A stretch of DNA of 64,000 bases from Gnetum montanum. Its lineage: Eukaryota; Streptophyta; Gnetopsida; Gnetales; Gnetaceae. Position numbers and translations under genes: made by a program. Positions 11,776 through 21,557 of the stretch are shown in pieces. The stretch is from assembly GCA_015680685.1 (NCBI GenBank), contig MNCI01023373.1:128744-192743 (forward strand), given 5' to 3'. Each line of letters starts with the position of its first letter. The first letter of the stretch is position 1. The notes under the pieces were generated by a model that searched no databases, was not told the origin of the DNA, and saw only the letters and a list, made by a program, of their open reading frames with translations.

Positions 11776-13700
11776 AGTCAAGGGGGAGATGGACACCTAT
11801 GCTAATCATATGGGGCCCTCAGTTCTTTTTCAATTTTTGTTTTAAACATTTTTTTTACAACGTTTTTGTCTTACACTTTTTTGTTTTACAAATTTCTTTA
11901 ACTTTTCTAGTTTTTTCTTTTACAACTTTCTTTAAATTTTCTTGTTTTTGTTTTACAACATCATTATAATTTTTTCCATTGTGTGTGTGTGTGTGTATGT
12001 GTTCCATCATGTAAGTTTGTCACCCAATAAGTGTTTGAAATGATGCTATGAACTATTTTCATGTTGATTGCTAATGTTTGGTTTTTACCTTTAAGTAACA
12101 ATGTTGATACTAAGGTATGTTTCTTTTGATATGGCAGGTAATGAGATCACTTCATCCATCCATCCACCAGTTTCTATGGTCTCTCTCGGTTTGGAAATGT
12201 ACAGTCCCTTTCATAATAAGAAGTTTAACGAATCTGTGACTAGGCATTTTTCAAACTAAGAAAGGACTCAAGGATTGAAAAGGGTGTGACTTAAAGGGAA
12301 CTTGATGCTTTTGTGTTAGCCATTCTCTTGGGTGCTTGGATGTTTCCTTTTTGAGTTTTTCTTGCCATTCCGATGTTACCCAATTATTGGAAGCTGAGTT
12401 AATAAAAATAAAAAGTCTTTGCATGGTATGGTTCTCATGCATAAAAATACAAAAAAAAATAAGTGAGAATTCGAAGCACACCCATTAGAAGAAATAAATA
12501 TTTGGGCTACAAGCACTCGTTATGGAACCAAAAATGTTCCCTCTAATGAAGGCCCTTCTCACTTTCCATTCTCTCCTTTGTTTCATCAAAATGGTGGTGA
12601 CTCTTGGGGAAGGCATTCTTGTTATCCAAGTGGATTGTTTAGTTGAATGCATTGATGCGAAGTCACTGGATGTGGTTGGTTTGAGGCCAAACTTGGAATG
12701 AGACTTGCTAAGTCACATTAATCATAAAACACACAAGGGGCTGTACACCATCTTATTCTTGGGATTCCATTCCATTTTCTTCTCTCCATCCTTCTCTCCA
12801 TTATTCACCTCATTTTCGGTTGTATCATTATTGTATATATTTTGGTTGATGCATTGTTTTCTTTTTGGTAAATGCTTGTGGTTAAGACCTTAACTCTTAT
12901 TCCAAATAACATTCCTGGAGCCTACGGACTCTTTGAATGTGGGTTTGTCAGGGCATTAAGGGCATGAGCCTACTTTGGGGAGGATCCACTGACATTCCTA
13001 TTTGGAGCATTAGTTAAATTCTTTCCCTTAACATTTTACAATGAATTTTATTTTTTTAATTTCCATCTTAACATCCATTTTATCAATGCCATAGTTATCC
13101 CTTTTTATCTATCTTTCTTACTCCTTTTCCTTCTTCATTCTAATGCTACCGGAGGTTCACGATTAGTCATGGGGGTACGAGGCCTAATTTTTTCAATTTT
13201 CTCCTAGCCCCAAATTTTTTGATTTTCTTCCTAACCCCTACACCTTTGGTAGTCATCATTAATATATCCCCAAATCCATATTAGCCACCACAACATAGCC
13301 AATGAACCTACACCGAAGCAAGGTATCAATTATATGATGATTCATTTACCCTTGCTAATATAAGATAGTGTTGTGTGTGCAGATGGTGATCATACAAAAA
13401 ATGGATTGGATATGAAGTAAACACTTGGAATGGAGCAGTGCTGAAGTAGCTATGCAAGGAGCAAGATCAATGACACACTTATGGATGGACAACAAAGGTG
13501 CAATCTTGGCATTGGCAGCAAAAATACTTCTTTCTCTCTCTCTTTCTTTCTTAGCTACCAACAAAGGCTTGATGTCATTGTAATAAGGTGTTCACCCTTG
13601 TTGTCATGAACACCAGTTTTGTCAGGTCTTGTAATGATGATCCATTCACATGTCATACGATTAGTTCCATTCTCCTTAATAATTCCATACCTTCCCGATA
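11776..13700 (+). other. TE3 3' non-coding region
   Basis: About 1.9 kb without a gene. It begins with GTCAAGGGGGAGATGGACAC (11778 on), then T-rich 'TTTTACAA' repeats, a GT microsatellite (11981-12000) and a block shared in order with TE6 and TE7. The clearest shared parts are GGGCTACAAGCACTCG (12505 on) and CTACTTTGGGGAGGATCC (12970-12987). A CT-rich run lies near 13530-13552. The many short frames here are unsupported. Confidence 0.75.
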
Positions 13701-13712
13701 TTATTGGGGGTA
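13701..13712 (+). other. TE3 polypurine tract
   Basis: TTATTGGGGGTA directly precedes the TGATGAG start of the 3' LTR. TE7 (CATGGGGGTA) and TE6 (CATGGGGATA) have the same G-run in the same place. Confidence 0.8.
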
Positions 13713-14740
13713 TGATGAGATGCGATTTGCATGAGCCATGATATCACATTCCATGTGATATTATGCATGCGATATCGCGACTTCCCCTGCAATGTCGCAT
13801 ACACGATATCGCAGTCCGCCACCAAATCTATAAATAAGAGTAGCACTTCCCTTATTTTCCATCTTAAGTTAGAATTAGGGAAACTTTGGTAGTTTGATCA
13901 CTCCAAAGATAGAATATTTTCCATGTGCCCGTAGTAGGATTCCTAAAGTGAACGGATCTTTATTCGAGCAACATTGTACCTGAACACAAGTTGTGTATAG
14001 AAATAAAGATGAACTTCTTGGATAAACCTTGCAATGCATGAAAAAGGATTTTATTTATTATTTTCTCTCTCATCCTTAAACTCCTAGAATGTAGAATGAG
14101 TATGACTTGATTACGAGCATCGAAGGATGTGTACGGATAGTCAAGGAATCGGCTACTCATCGCATGCGGTATGAGTACGACTTGATTATGAGCATCTCAT
14201 GTGACTACTTGGTAACCTAGTGGTGTATTCAGGATCTATGCTTGGTAATCCTAGTGGTAGTCCTAGATGTGTATGGTTAGTCAAGGAATCAGCTGCTCAT
14301 CGCACTTAGGCTAGATAGATTCTCTCAACCCTTTTCTCCTAGTTAAGTGCCTCAGTACGATCACTTCAAGCATGTGCATTACGCGCGGTGATCCCAGCAA
14401 TGATTAGCATTTTGTAGCCACGGTTGCATCAGTTTAGGGTGTGTAAGGTAAGTGGGAACGGATGCTGATGCTAGTTAATTTAGACTTAGTCATTAGTTAG
14501 AGTTAGTTAGTTTCACCTCGATAGCATAGGAGAAAAACATAAAAGACTATAAAAATCATATACCCTGAACTGATTTAACTATACACCGTGACAACTATAA
14601 GTAATTCTAGGAAGACAACAAATGATTAACTTGAAGTGTTCCATGGGGCATGTAGGCACTTAGTCTTTAGAGTTCGACCAGATCGCACGTGCTACGCTCG
14701 TTTCATATGGTTGTGTGTAGGGGTACCTCGCCACTCATCA
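13713..14740 (+). repeat. TE3 3' LTR
   Basis: A 1028-bp partner of 7481-8488 with intact TG...CA ends (TGATGAGATG ... CACTCATCA). The TATA box is at 13829-13836. It contains an extra GATATTATGCATGCGATATCGCG segment not kept in the 5' LTR. The duplicated target CTAAT follows at 14741. Confidence 0.95.
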
Positions 14741-14745
14741 CTAAT

Positions 14746-15253
14746 GAAGATGGTATCTCTTCATAACAAGTGTTATTATCATCTTAACAAGACCCAAAAG
14801 GGTAGTTGTGATTAAGACTCAAAAGGGCATGTTGTAATAATGGACATATCTCTTAAGGTAACCTTTAGGGATTTGACCAAAGGCTATACTTAGGGTTAGA
14901 GGTCATGCTAACATGAAGTGGTGGAGCCAGTATAGGCAAGTCACAAGAAGTTGGGTGAAGCATGATAGGAAGTTATAGGTCTAACCATGGTGGCAATGTT
15001 TGAGTGTCTCTAAGGGATAGATGCCAAAGGAAGAAAACCCTAAGGAACACTCTCATAGCATGATCTAGATATGCTATACCATATCAATAAAGCATTATTT
15101 TCTTTGTATTTTTGCATTTTTTCTATTATTTACCTTATATATAATGTTGAATATTGCATATATTTCATAGTTGATATATTTTCTTCATGCACAGAATGTC
15201 TAATATATCATATATTTGATGTTTGTCATGACATCTAGGGATGCGATGTCACA
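14746..15253 (+). repeat. TE2 5' LTR, second part
   Basis: A continuation of the TE2 5' LTR after TE3. It aligns with 20045-20527 (AACAAGTGTTATT, AGGGTTAGAGGTCATGCTA, TATATTTGATGTTTG) and ends GATGTCACA. Confidence 0.88.
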
Positions 15254-15272
15254 ATTAGTATTAGAGCAAAGC
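15254..15272 (+). other. TE2 primer-binding site (initiator Met type)
   Basis: ATTAGTATTAGAGCAAAGC abuts the LTR end and differs from the usual TTTGGTATCAGAGC primer site by transitions. It sets TE2's plus orientation. Confidence 0.8.
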
Positions 15273-16079
15273 ATGACCCAAGGGCCATTTAGAACCATGG
15301 ACTAACTACAACATGAACTTGATGATGAAACTTGAAACCAAAACATAGGGAAAGCCATTGATCATTACCAGATGCACCATATGTGGATGCCCCATATGTT
15401 TTCAATGTAAGCTAAGAGATACGATTCCATTGATTTCATGAACAATTAATTAGATATCTAAAAAGGACATAGATCCCACCAACAAAATTCTTTCATAGAT
15501 ATCATTAACCGACAAAGATCTAATTGTGCCTCATCAAGGTTCATCAATTGGAAGAGATGTTGGTAAGAAAATGATACACCGCTCTACGTAACTCTTACCC
15601 ATCTTAATACTATAATTATTAATTGATTATGTTCATTGTTAAATTTCATTTCAAAACATTAGTAACCATGACCTAAATTGATTTTGTTTCATTGAAGTAA
15701 TCTAGAAGATTCCAAGTTACCATATGTTAGCTTAGAAATGTTAATTCAACAAAATATGATAGTTTGGTCCTTTAATTATTGAAAACTAAAATTCATTTTT
15801 AAACCTTAAAACTATGTCTAACACATAGTATGCATCAAGATGATTCCAACAATACAAATTTCATCTTGATTGGACCTACACTTTGGAAGATATCGATGTT
15901 TTAAGTTTCTCATTATATGTGCATTAAAATAATATTAATTTATTATTTGAACAAAAAAAATGTCAAAATTTAAGGATTTGGAATCAACCCATAATTGTTG
16001 TTTATCCATACAAAACCCCTACCCTATCATTGGCTAAACCGCCACATTAATTGTTGAAGTAAGGTGGAATAAAATATTA
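15273..16079 (+). other. TE2 internal region, no gene seen
   Basis: AT-rich interior of TE2. No frame of useful length or domain is present on either strand. Confidence 0.5.
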
Positions 16080-16990
16080 ACAAAAAAACCTCTAAAATAC
16101 TTATCGAGGGGGAGGTCATGGGTTTGATCCCATGCTCCAAAATACTTTTAATTAAATAAGAATAAGAATAAAAATATAAAAATATATTATTATCTTTTTA
16201 AACTAATTATCAGGGTTCAATCCTAGGTTCTCCATAGTTTTAAATATTTTAAACAAAAAAATGGGAACAAAATAAATTTATTTTAAAAAGAAAGAAAGCT
16301 CTAAAATACTTACTAAAGGGAAGGTCACGGGTTCAATCCCATGCTCCAAAATACTTTTAATTAAATATAAATAAAAATAATAATATAAAAAATATTATTA
16401 TTATGATTTTTAAAATGACCAAAAGGTCATGGGTTCAAACCTAAGCCCTCCATAGTTTTAAATATTTTAAACAAAAAAAATGGAAATAAAATAAATTTAT
16501 TAAAAAAAATTCTAAAATACTTATTGAGGGGGAGGTCACAGGTTCAATCCCATGCTCCAAAATACTTTTAATTAAATAAAAATAAAAATAATAAAATAAA
16601 AAAGGTATTATTCTTTCTTAAAAAAATGACTAGGATGTCATGGGTTCAAACCTACGCCCTCCATAGCTTTAAATATTTTAAACAAAAAAATGGAAATAAA
16701 ACAAATTTATTTAAGAAAAGCTCTAAAATACCTACCAAGTGGGAGGTCATGGGTCCTATCCCATGGTCCAAAATACTTTTAATTAAATAATAATAATAGT
16801 AATATTATTGTTATTATTATTATTAAAAAATTACCAGGAGGTAATGGGTTTGACCCCAAGTCTAAACTTATTATTCTTTTAAATAAATAACCAGAAGCTC
16901 ATGGGTTAAAATCCAAGCCGTCCACAGTTTTAAATGTTTTAAATAAAAAATGAAAATAAAATAAATTTATTTAAAAGAAAATTTACAAGC
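16080..16990. repeat. ~210-bp tandem array with tRNA T-arm/B-box-like motifs
   Basis: Four units start at 16091, 16300, 16511 and 16722 (spacings 209, 211, 211), followed by partial units to about 16990. Each begins TCTAAAATACTTA and contains a hairpin CATGGGTTTGATCCCATG or variant. That matches a tRNA T-stem/loop and the Pol III B-box pattern GGTTCRANNCC. A second, weaker copy (GGTCATGGGTTCAAACC) lies about 105 bp further in each unit. Between them lie A/T-rich segments such as TTTTAATTAAATAA. No A-box or full cloverleaf is evident. Confidence 0.85.
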
Positions 16991-17140
16991 CACGCTAGCC
17001 AACAGGAGCAACGTAGGCCTTGTAAGCCATGCTAGCCATTCAAGGGCTATGTAGGTCCAATAGAAGCTGCATAAGGCTACGTAGGACCTACTAGGGCCAC
17101 ATAGCCCTTATAGACTACATTGGCCCTAATAGGGCCCAAG
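16991..17140. repeat. Short GGCTACGTAGG-type repeats
   Basis: A GC-richer stretch made of diverged copies of a motif like GGGCTATGTAGGTCC (17043, 17075) and AAGCCATGCTAGCC (16988, 17024). It resembles the 21-bp array at 17644-17853 in composition but is not in exact phase. Confidence 0.6.
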
Positions 17141-17643
17141 CTTCTTCTAGCTGTGTCACCCCTACTCTTGTTATCATTGTCACCTCCAAAGCCACTGATT
17201 GGTAGATACTACCACCTTCCTTGTTGCTTGCAAATCTGCCCCTTGTGCAACCATGCTAGCATTGCTGCTCCATCCTTCACACCCATCATAGCATGTAGAT
17301 CATTATCGCTAATGCCTATGCCCTTCATCATCTATTGTTGTTGCACTTGCAACTTCAGCTATCTACTATTGCACCACACTTGTGCTTGTCATCACACCAT
17401 GCCTATCACTACTACTACCACACTTCCTAGTACCTACTAGCTGTCACCTACTTGTCGCTTGTTGTGCACACTATCCTTCAACATTGTTGAAAATCGTCTT
17501 TAGCACTCTCAATAACCACCTTCAACACTACTCAAAATTGCCTATAACACCAATAATAGCTACCTCCAACACCATCAATAACCACCTCTAGCAATGCCAA
17601 AAACCACCTTTTTGGATGCTACTACACACTACCTCTACACCAA
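17141..17643. other. Pyrimidine-rich stretch in TE2, no gene seen
   Basis: C/T-rich on the plus strand, with loosely repeated ATAACCACC and CAACACTAC motifs (17510-17610). The open frames here (17120-17440, 17382-17591) are low-complexity and have no domain. Confidence 0.5.
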
Positions 17644-17853
17644 AAGTTGCACAAGCCTTGAGATGGGCAATGTTGGGCTAGTGATGTGCTATTCAAGCCC
17701 TTATATAGGCCATTCTAGCCTAATGATGGGCTATGTAGGCTCTATCATGGGCTACATGAACCTTGAGATGGACTGCACTAGCCTAGAGGAAGGCTACATG
17801 GACCATGGAATGGGCTACACCAACTCAAAGGAGGGTTGTGTAGACCTTGAAAT
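17644..17853 (+). repeat. 21-bp tandem array, ten phased units
   Basis: Ten consecutive 21-bp units start at 17644, 17665, 17686, 17707, 17728, 17749, 17770, 17791, 17812 and 17833 with no indel. The consensus is near GGGCTACATGGACCTTGAGAT. The array lies inside a 97-codon plus-strand frame (17594-17887), where each unit gives a seven-residue repeat such as MGYMNLE, MDCTSLE or EGYMDHG. No function is recognised. The frame has no flanking domain and may be open only because the repeat lacks stops in this phase. Confidence 0.85.
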
Positions 17854-17887
17854 GGTTGTTGCTTGCACAATCAAAATTTTTCATTGA

Positions 17888-18955
17888 TAGATCCTTGCCT
17901 AATATAGTGCCTTTAGATCCTCAAAATTTTAATTTTCACACAACTCAAGCATACGATGTTCATTTTTAACATACGGATAGTCATTTTCAAAAATTTTCAC
18001 CCTTCTAAACTCAATGGTGAGGTTAGATTTATTATTCAGGCACCTGATAATTTAATGATATCATAAATTTAACCTTTTAGGTATTAAAATTTAATGCATA
18101 ATCCTTGTAGATAGTCTTAAGATCACTATGTCATGTCATTAGTTACACTGCCAAAGTCAGTGTTCTTAAGGGGGGTAGAAAGGTCATCAAAAATAATATA
18201 GTTAAATATTACTAAAAATTAGGTAATGTACTTATATATTACAAAAATTAGATAATGTAGTTATTAGTTGATGTAGTTGATTATTAGTTGGATAATTAGT
18301 TGAAGAAATGGAATAATCTTCAACCATTAAGAAAAGGGTATATTAATCCTTCCTGCAATCAAAACATAGGGCAAAAACATGGAGACTCAAAATCTTGTTT
18401 CAATAAGAAATATGATACTCATGAAGAGAAATGATTTAGAAGAAAATCCAAGAATGATAATGGAAGTTGAAACATATAACATGCTTACAAGATCCATAGT
18501 GAGTGAGAAACAACATCCACTATGTCCATCATGGGCCTTGGATTAACATGAATATCGATATCCACACATCTTAGTAGAGTTAAAAGATTTGGATGCTAAT
18601 GTCTTGTGCTTATACCAAGTATTTCCATAGGAATTTCTTTATCAATTTAAACCAAACTTATAAAAGATGAGATATAGAGGTATCTATAAGAAAAAAGGTT
18701 CTTATGGGAGTTCTTCTTTTGAGTCATACAAATTATCATATTGCAGAAATCACAACATGGATGGTTGTGTGATCTTTTATAAAAAACCAAGTTTGAATTG
18801 GTACAAATATTTTAATGGACTTTAGAAAATATGATTTTTGAAATTCTAGAACTTTAAGAGATGGACAAGAAGGAACAGTTAAGCTTTTAGAAAAATCACA
18901 TAGCCCTGCTAGTGATTCTAAAAATTCATCTATCAGAAAGATGTGTATGTGTGGT
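17888..18955. other. TE2 internal region, no readable gene
   Basis: AT-rich. Short coding-like pieces appear in several frames between 18360 and 18800 but cannot be joined into a protein I recognise. The GTAGTT/GATAATTAG motif recurs around 18240-18300. Confidence 0.45.
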
Positions 18956-19039
18956 TAACACCATTTGATTGCCAAACCAACATGTTTAGATGTTAGACTA
19001 TGTTAAGAAGCATATCTGATTAAGAAAATAGAAGAAAGT

Positions 19040-19525
19040 ATGAAGAATAAGTTATTACTAAGTTATACTAATTTAGTTCCATTTATTCTTTGTGAATACT
19101 TCAATGTAAAATTTGGAAGTAGTGTTTATCAATTCCTAAAAAATGGATTTGTAGAGAAATCTTTGGAAGATGAACCTAACTTGAAGAAGATGTTTCCATC
19201 AATTCAACACACAATTCCATTAGCTAGTGCATATTCTGCTTACTTTGAATCTTTGGTAGGTAATTTAGACTCTATAATTTTGGAATAGATGATGTTGACA
19301 GATAGCACTCATCAAGAATCATAGTTTACAAATTACTTTAAAATGATGAATGAAGATGGATCAACAACATTCTTCATTGAGAATTTGGATTATATTTGGT
19401 ATGATGCCAGATTCTTTCAAGTTACCAATTCACTAGAGTTAATTTCTAAAGAAGAAGTTGAGAAGAATCAAGATCAAGCCTTGCATCCCAAACAAGAGCA
19501 TCTAATCATATACCACTTAAGATAG
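19040..19525 (+). pseudogene. Unrecognised coding-like stretch in TE2
   Basis: One frame contains 82 codons (19040-19288), two stops in the gap to 19343, then 60 codons (19343-19525). The composition is protein-like, rich in Phe, Ser, Glu and Leu, with segments FILCEYFNVKFGSSVYQFL and NPLASAYSAYF-like sequence (here IPLASAYSAYFESL). I do not recognise a family. It sits about 0.5 kb before the 3' LTR, so it could be a captured or element-specific gene, or chance. Confidence 0.4.
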
Positions 19526-20008
19526 AATTACAATTACTTCCATTAGTTCATAAGGTTGATCAAGATCAAGAAGTATCTCACTCTTACTTTTATTTGATGA
19601 TCTTATTATGTTATTCATTATTTAATTTATATTTCAATTAGATAAGTAAAATATCTATGATAATAAAAATTGGGGATAAAAAATTTTTCTTGCCCTCACT
19701 TGGGTAACCAGATCCAAGTTGCATTCTGTGTGATCCTAGTTAGAACTGGTGATTGGTGGTTGATAAATATTTAATTTATCTTTTGTCATTATCTTAGAAA
19801 AAAAAGTAAATATCCAAAAAGTAATATTTAATTTTACATATAATTTTTCTCACATAAATTTTGTTTATAGAATAAGCAAGAAACAACTTCAAGTTTTAAA
19901 GAGAAATCAAATTATTGAAGCACAGGATCATGAAAGAAAGCATTGGAGTTAGAAAAATATAGAAAAGTGGATTTTTTTGAGGTTGAACAAAACCTAAGGT
20001 GGGTATAT
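19526..20008 (+). other. TE2 3' untranslated region
   Basis: AT-rich with no gene. It ends with AAGGTGGGTATA just before the 3' LTR, a plausible weak polypurine tract. Confidence 0.5.
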
Positions 20009-20527
20009 TTTCACATCTCGATTCCCAAATGATGCTGCTACCTAATGAAGATGGTGTTTCTTCATAACAAGTGTTATTGCCATCTTAACAAGATCCAAAA
20101 GGGTAGCTGTAATTAAAACTTAAAAGGGCATGTTGTAAAGTCATTTATACCTAGGGTTAGAGGTCATGCTAGCATGGAGTGGTAGAGCTAGTGCAAGCAA
20201 GTCATGGGAAGCTAAGTGAAGCAAGATAGGAAGTGGATTGGCCATTCATTTTGGCCATGTTATAGGCCTAACCATGGTGGCAGTGAAGGGATGGATGCCA
20301 AAGGAAAAAAACCCCAAGAAGCATGCTCATAACATGATCTAGATACACTATTCCATATCAATAAATCATTCATTTCTTTGTCTTTCTGCATTTTCCCTAT
20401 TATCTCCATTATACATACTATCAAATATCACATATATTTTGCATTTGATATATTTTCTTCATATGCATAATGACTAATATATTATATATTTGATGTTTGC
20501 GATGACATCTAGGGATGAGATGTCACA
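20009..20527 (+). repeat. TE2 3' LTR
   Basis: 519 bp. It aligns with 7443-7480 plus 14746-15253. It starts TTTCACAT (the other copy has TGTCACAT) and ends GATGTCACA. TGTAA follows, matching the TATAA before the element with one transition. Confidence 0.88.
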
Positions 20528-20532
20528 TGTAA

Positions 20533-21557
20533 GCTCAACTCCAAAGTGTTGTGATGCTACACCAACCACTCAACCCAAAAAGTTCTTGATAAGCTTAGAA
20601 TGTGATTTCTAGGATCCCACAACCTTTACAACTTAAGCTTCTCTCTAAAGTATTATGGTGCTACACCAATAGTCAATCTTGTAGGATTTCAACAAGCTCA
20701 AGCAAGAAGCCTTCTTGCAAGAATCACATCAACCCTATAGGATAAAAAAATATAACAACAATAAAATGGAATAAATGTAACTAAATTTGCTAATCCTTGT
20801 ACTTAGAGGTATTTCACACTTTAACCAATTACCATAGACAAAAGATAGTACAATGAGGGACAATAATGATTACAATGATTACTTGATAACTACAATTGAT
20901 AGTATACTTTGCTTGCTATTTTTCCAATGGGAATGAAGTCTTCTTATAGCTAGTGTTTCCAAAATCACCTTAGAATTCATGTAATAGCAATCTAATGATC
21001 ATGGAGACATCTTCTTCAAGACTAAGACATCTTTCTACATTATGCCTTCATTCTAGAAAGTCATTTTCTTCACATGAAAGATGTCTTCTTTACAAGGGAG
21101 ATGTCTACTATTTTTGAGAGATGTCCTTCTAGGTCTTCTTTAATTCTGGCAAGATGTCTACTATTTTTGAAAGATGTCTACTCTTCAGGGGAGACATCTC
21201 TTTGATAGTGGAGATGTCTCTTTTATATGACCCAAAAATAAAATTGTTCATTTTGATTTTGGGAGCCTTCGAATGCCTCCAACCAAGTTCCTACAAACCC
21301 TATAACCTCATAAACTCATTAAAATGAGTGAAAAACAGTTCAAAATATGCCAAAACATCCAAGAATCATCCTGAACAAAAATCAACACATTTTTCTTAAA
21401 TTCTTCATATTTTTCCATGATCCCTTGAGTTCTTGTGATCCCAAATTTTCTTGTGAGTCCTTGCATCCTTTTCTATTGCTCCTGTAAACACAACAACCAT
21501 ACAAACATCATTTTTTCTTCATTGTCCTTAAAGTTTTAACATAGCAAAAGGTCAACA
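20533..21557 (-). repeat. TE1 5' LTR, second part
   Basis: The remainder of the TE1 LTR displaced by TE2. It matches 2838-3557 over its right-hand ~730 bp and ends at GTCAACA (21557), the complement of the TGTTGAC start. It carries about ten AGATGTCT/AGACATCT motifs between 21000 and 21230, including GAGACATCTC and AGATGTCTC. Confidence 0.88.

Larger units (their letters stand above)
7481..14740 (+). mobile_element. TE3: complete Ty3/gypsy-type gag-protease element
   Basis: A complete 7260-bp element: LTRs at 7481-8488 and 13713-14740 with TGATGAGATG starts and ACTCATCA/ACTCATTA ends, and a perfect 5-bp CTAAT duplication. It also has an Asp-tRNA-like primer site, a 750-codon gag frame, a protease remnant, about 2 kb of non-coding 3' DNA and a polypurine tract. 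RT, RNase H and integrase are absent, so the copy needed help in trans. It shares gag, LTR ends and 3' non-coding blocks with TE4, TE6 and TE7. By eye the LTR pair differs mostly by C/T and G/A transitions. Confidence 0.95.
7443..20527 (+). mobile_element. TE2: LTR element inside the TE1 LTR
   Basis: A plus-strand LTR element of about 5.8 kb once TE3 is removed. The LTRs (~0.52-0.55 kb) begin TGTCACAT and end GATGTCACA. The primer site following 15253 is initiator-Met-like. TATAA (7438-7442) and TGTAA (20528-20532) flank it as a target duplication with one transition. The 4.75-kb interior has no gag or pol that I can recognise. It holds tandem arrays and one unassigned coding-like stretch, which suggests a large non-autonomous (LARD-type) element. 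Confidence 0.85.
2838..21557 (-). mobile_element. TE1: outer LTR element of a three-level nest
   Basis: A minus-strand LTR retrotransposon interrupted by TE2, which is itself interrupted by TE3. Its parts are: a truncated 3' LTR (2838-3557), a polypurine tract, 3.6 kb of internal DNA with gag remnants only, a 12-base initiator-Met primer site (7120-7131), and a 5' LTR split between 7134-7442 and 20533-21557. No protease, RT or integrase is visible, so this is a non-autonomous or deleted copy. Its LTRs share blocks with those of TE8 and, more weakly, TE5. The left end lacks about 600 bp of LTR, so the target duplication cannot be checked. Confidence 0.8.

Noticed and set aside
16110-16140. Complete tRNA gene
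   Set aside because: Only the T-arm/B-box part is present; no acceptor, D-arm, anticodon arm or A-box could be folded around it.
17120-17440. 106-codon frame with hydrophobic/cysteine-rich sequence
   Set aside because: Product of a pyrimidine-rich low-complexity stretch; no homology pattern and no supporting start context.
16080-17853. CRISPR-like array
   Set aside because: Plant nuclear context, direct tandem units with no unique spacers and no cas genes.
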